From CAWINY01 sp963837635 (GTDB lineage Bacteria > Acidobacteriota > Terriglobia > Terriglobales > Acidobacteriaceae), in NCBI GenBank assembly GCA_963837635.1, contig CAWINY010000004.1, forward strand, positions 186,001 through 250,000: a stretch of 64,000 nt of DNA, written 5' to 3'. The first letter of the stretch is position 1, and the number at the start of each line of letters is the position of its first letter. Below, piece by piece: positions 61,507 to 64,000 of the stretch. The translations under genes and the position numbers were made by a program. The notes beneath the pieces are model-generated. The model did no database searches and was not told where the DNA came from. It was given only the letters and a program-made list of their open reading frames with translations.

Positions 61507-63324
61507 TCAATTCCGGGTGCGGCCGCTTGCGGCCGGACCCACCCAATACAAATAGAGCCCTTGCGCGGCGAAGCTGCCCACGAAAAGAACCGTCCGACCG
61601 TGGAGCAGCGATGCGGTGTTCGCCGACCGCGAAACCAGCAGGTGCTCGCCACCGGGGACCTCGCCGCGCTCATAGATTGCCACCGGCTGGTTGCGGTAGA
61701 AAGCCAGTCCGTACTCGGTCTCGCGGCGGATGTCGTAGCCGGCTAGCACCGTGCTTCCTGAGGAGGGATGGGCGCCGGTTGCATTCCTGGAAAACTGCAC
61801 AATCTGCTGGATCTCTTGGGCCACGGGACGGGCCGACTGTCCAGCGTCGATCAGCGGGGCGGAGAAGCGCAACACGAATACCAGGCCCAGGATGAGCGGA
61901 ATCAGCGTGACCAGGCGCACCGCTGGCACCCCGCAGAGCAGGATGATCGAAACCGTCGCACAGAAAACGACGAGGGAGATGAGCCCCGCCGTTCTCCATG
62001 CCGCGAGTGGCGGGTGCAGGCCAATCGCAAGATAGCTGGAAAGCAGCGCCGCGCTCAACACTGCGCTGGCGAGTGCCGCGTGGATCACGAGCAGCGGCAG
62101 CTTCCGCCTGTGTCCCACCGTGCCGGAGAAGTGGGCCGACGAAACTGGCGCACCTCGGCCCTGGAGGAAGCTACCCGCCAGCAGCGCCAACGGCGGCACC
62201 GCAGGCAGGGTATAGCCGGGAAGCTTCGCCTTGGAGAGCGAAAAAAAGACCGCCGGAAGCAGCGCCCATAGCACACAGAAGAGGTGAAAATCGCCCTCCG
62301 GGTCGCGCTGGCGCGAAATTCGGAACGCGGTAAATAATCCTGCGAGCACCAGCACCAGCCAGGGCAGTACGCTCAGGGGAATTACGATCCCGTAATACCA
62401 GAAGGGCTGCGGATGGCGGAAAATGTTCGTCCCAAACCGCGCCAGGTTGTGCTCCAGGATGAACACGCGGAAAAAATCGTGGTTGGCCTTTTGCACGGCG
62501 ATGTACCACGGCGCGGCGACTGCCACGAATAGCGCGATCCCCGGCAGCCACAAGGTGCGCCGGATCAGACGCCACTCGCGGCGAACCGCAGCGAACAGAA
62601 TGAGGATCATCCATGCCAGGAGCGGCGCAACCGGGCCTTTGGCCAGCGTGCCGAGCGCCAGGAAAACGTAGAACGCGGCCAGCCACAGTTTGCGATCCTC
62701 AATCCGCCAGGCAAGCCACGACAGCATGGCGATGGTGAACGTCGCGGTGAGCGGCATGTCGGTGGAGGCGCCGCGCGCGAAGCCGATCACCCCCGCGCAG
62801 GATGCGGCGATCAGCGCCGCGTCCAAGGGAGATGCTAGAGGGTGCCCCACATCTGCCCGATTTTGGCAGATGTGGGTTGATGAAAAGCGCCTCATGAACA
62901 CATAGATGACGAGCACTATGGCGCTTGCGTTCACCGCCGAGGGCAGGCGCGCCGCCCAGTCGCTCACACCGAACAGGCGGAACGACAGCATTGCCTCCCA
63001 GTAGTACAGGATGGGCTTTTCCATCCAGGGCACGCCGTAGAGCACAGGCGTGACCCAGTCGTGGCGGGCCAGCATCTCGCGCGCGATCTGCGCATAGCGG
63101 GGCTCGTCGGCGCCTACCAGTCCGAGGGTGCCAAGTCCGTAGAAAAACAGAAATCCGCAGAAGCCCGCAAGCACCAGCAACTCCAAAAAGGGCCCCCACC
63201 AAGCGCTTGGAGTTTGAGGGGGATGTGGCGCGGTCGTGGCACGCGCATTCACTGCGGCTGGGCCTCGCCATGGGGTTGAAGGAGTGCAGTTTGCATCGCT
63301 CGCACATTGTAATCTGCTTTTCAC
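61507..63324 (-). CDS. GT39/ArnT-like membrane glycosyltransferase with an in-frame palindromic insertion
   Basis: 605 aa as read from GTG 63324; the true start may be further in, as the first 40 residues look atypical. The diagnostic GADEPRYAQIAREML with acidic catalytic residues follows the first membrane helix. WVTPVLYGVPWMEKPILYYW, ARGASTDMPLTATFTIAML and a dozen membrane helices follow, with a periplasmic C-terminal part. The family moves sugars from polyprenyl carriers onto lipid A or proteins. Residues about 149-163 (STHICQNRADVGHPL) are encoded by a GCAGATGTGGG-family palindrome that leaves the frame intact. Confidence 0.85.
   Translation of the reverse strand: MKSRLQCASDANCTPSTPWRGPAAVNARATTAPHPPQTPSAWWGPFLELLVLAGFCGFLFFYGLGTLGLVGADEPRYAQIAREMLARHDWVTPVLYGVPWMEKPILYYWEAMLSFRLFGVSDWAARLPSAVNASAIVLVIYVFMRRFSSTHICQNRADVGHPLASPLDAALIAASCAGVIGFARGASTDMPLTATFTIAMLSWLAWRIEDRKLWLAAFYVFLALGTLAKGPVAPLLAWMILILFAAVRREWRLIRRTLWLPGIALFVAVAAPWYIAVQKANHDFFRVFILEHNLARFGTNIFRHPQPFWYYGIVIPLSVLPWLVLVLAGLFTAFRISRQRDPEGDFHLFCVLWALLPAVFFSLSKAKLPGYTLPAVPPLALLAGSFLQGRGAPVSSAHFSGTVGHRRKLPLLVIHAALASAVLSAALLSSYLAIGLHPPLAAWRTAGLISLVVFCATVSIILLCGVPAVRLVTLIPLILGLVFVLRFSAPLIDAGQSARPVAQEIQQIVQFSRNATGAHPSSGSTVLAGYDIRRETEYGLAFYRNQPVAIYERGEVPGGEHLLVSRSANTASLLHGRTVLFVGSFAAQGLYLYWVGPAASGRTRN
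62838..62878. repeat. Palindromic element inside the GT39 gene
   Basis: GAGGGTGCCCCACATCTGCC...TTTTGGCAGATGTGGGT, almost identical to the copy after recG (31816-31856), lies wholly within the coding sequence and is translated without a stop. It falls just after a membrane helix (VIYVFMRRF). Confidence 0.88.
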
Positions 63325-63429
63325 AGAGCAAGGCGGCGCGAAGGCAGCCCCGGCCCGTTCTCGACAATGGAGTGTCTAAGCCGCATTGGCCTGTGCGGAC
63401 CGGCATGCAGCGCTTACCTAACAAGTCTA

Positions 63430-63545
63430 CAAACGCTCACCGCGGATCTACGCAGATCGTTTGCGGATCCACGCGGATTATTTCTTTGGATTTCGTGATC
63501 CGTGGAAATCCGCACTCAATCCGCGGAAGTCCGCGGTAAGTAGTT
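63430..63545. repeat. CACGGATT/CCGCGGAT intergenic repeat cluster
   Basis: Overlapping units CACCGCGGATCTACGCAGAT, GGATCCACGCGGATTATTTC, GTGATCCGTGGAAATCCGCA and AATCCGCGGAAGTCCGCGGT, partly inverted relative to one another. They lie between the GT39 gene and the ArsR-type regulator. Confidence 0.65.
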
Positions 63546-63571
63546 AGTCGTTCGCAACATCCAGCAACGGA

Positions 63572-63602
63572 TTGACTGCAACTCTCGTCATATGAGAATA
63601 TT
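63572..63602 (+). promoter_or_regulatory. Possible promoter/operator of the ArsR-type gene
   Basis: TTGACT (63572-63577) could be a -35 box with AGAATA (63595-63600) at 17 bp. A perfect 8-bp palindrome TCATATGA (63588-63595) lies in the spacer, where an autorepressor would bind. A start site here would leave only a few bases before the ATG, which has no visible ribosome site. Confidence 0.3.
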
Positions 63603-63613
63603 TGCATTTACGC

Positions 63614-63946
63614 ATGTCTGAACTCTCGCACTTCACGGCCGAATTCTTCAAAGCACTCTCGCACCCGTTACGGATCAGGGTGTTGGAAGCTCTACGCGGA
63701 GGAGAGGTAGGGGTGAACGAACTCAGCGGACGGCTCAAGGTGGAGCAAACCACCTTGTCCCAGCAACTCGCCGTACTGCGCAAGAGCAACATCGTGGTCG
63801 GCCGCAAAGAGGGCCAGAACGTTTTTTATTCGGTGCGGGACCCGGAAATCCTACGCCTGCTAGACGATGCCAGGCGGATCTTCAACAATCACCTTATCGA
63901 TGTCAGAGATCTTCTGGCGCAATTAGTTCCAACGGGTGAGAAGTGA
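63614..63946 (+). CDS. ArsR-family winged-helix transcriptional regulator
   Basis: 110 aa from the ATG at 63614. Winged-helix: FKALSHPLRIRVLEALRGGE, VNELSGRLKVEQTTLSQQLA (recognition helix), LRKSNIVVGRKEGQNVFYSV (wing). The metal-binding ELCVCDL motif of arsenic/cadmium sensors is absent (the helix reads GRLKVEQ), so it may sense something other than metal through that site. The regulated gene is probably downstream, outside the window. Confidence 0.88.
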   Translation: MSELSHFTAEFFKALSHPLRIRVLEALRGGEVGVNELSGRLKVEQTTLSQQLAVLRKSNIVVGRKEGQNVFYSVRDPEILRLLDDARRIFNNHLIDVRDLLAQLVPTGEK

Positions 63947-64000
63947 CTACAAACTGCCCCTGAGCCGATCCCGACGCACACGTCACGATTCAGATCCCAA

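Overview
The window looks like chromosomal DNA from a GC-rich, diderm, soil-type bacterium, most plausibly an Acidobacteriota member. That is an inference from gene content (lpxB, many outer-membrane barrels, OmpA lipoprotein, PEP-CTERM protein, large multiheme cytochromes, DUF4382/DUF5666-like lipoprotein, abundant short intergenic repeats); there is no rRNA or complete tRNA to place it. Several genes carry single-base frameshifts or single nonsense codons. Some are clearly decayed mobile DNA, others may be assembly errors.

Region 1 (1-3000): end of an unknown gene, a Met-rich lipoprotein and a frameshifted outer-membrane barrel protein. Region 2 (3187-17256): a minus-strand block bracketed by two ~200-bp direct repeats. 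In order of transcription it encodes an NtrC-type regulator, a CHASE2 histidine kinase, a FecR protein, then, behind a predicted sigma-54 promoter and dyad, a 23-heme cytochrome, a 13-heme cytochrome, a 611-aa outer-membrane barrel, an exported protein, a cytochrome-b-like membrane protein and a ferredoxin/FAD oxidoreductase. Most junctions are 4-bp ATGA overlaps. I read this as a self-regulated porin-cytochrome module carrying electrons across the envelope. The right-hand repeat ends in the 3' half of a tRNA-Pro(CGG) gene, a classical integrase scar, and truncates a c-type cytochrome gene.

Region 3 (17.5-22.4 kb): a DUF2157-type membrane protein pair divergent from a TPM protein, a degenerate nucleotidyltransferase and LemA. 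Region 4 (22.4-27 kb): IS630/IS1182 pile-up, a receiver protein cut by IS630 and a decayed LuxR-type gene. Region 5 (27-64 kb): mostly housekeeping and envelope genes (MBL hydrolase, recG, ABC exporter, lpxB, MidA methyltransferase, truA, rsmA, glgA, uvrC, OmpA lipoprotein, PEBP, a bd-like quinol oxidase pair with c-hemes, GNAT, GyrI-like, GT39, ArsR), interrupted by IS3 inside a PEP-CTERM gene, IS110 and ISAzo13, and studded with several families of palindromic repeats. One family has entered the coding sequences of lpxB and a GT39 glycosyltransferase without breaking frame.

The most notable items are the electron-conduit operon with its regulatory DNA and island-like borders, the protein-invading palindromic element, and two enzymes of recognisable families (M1 peptidase, nucleotidyltransferase) whose catalytic residues are replaced.
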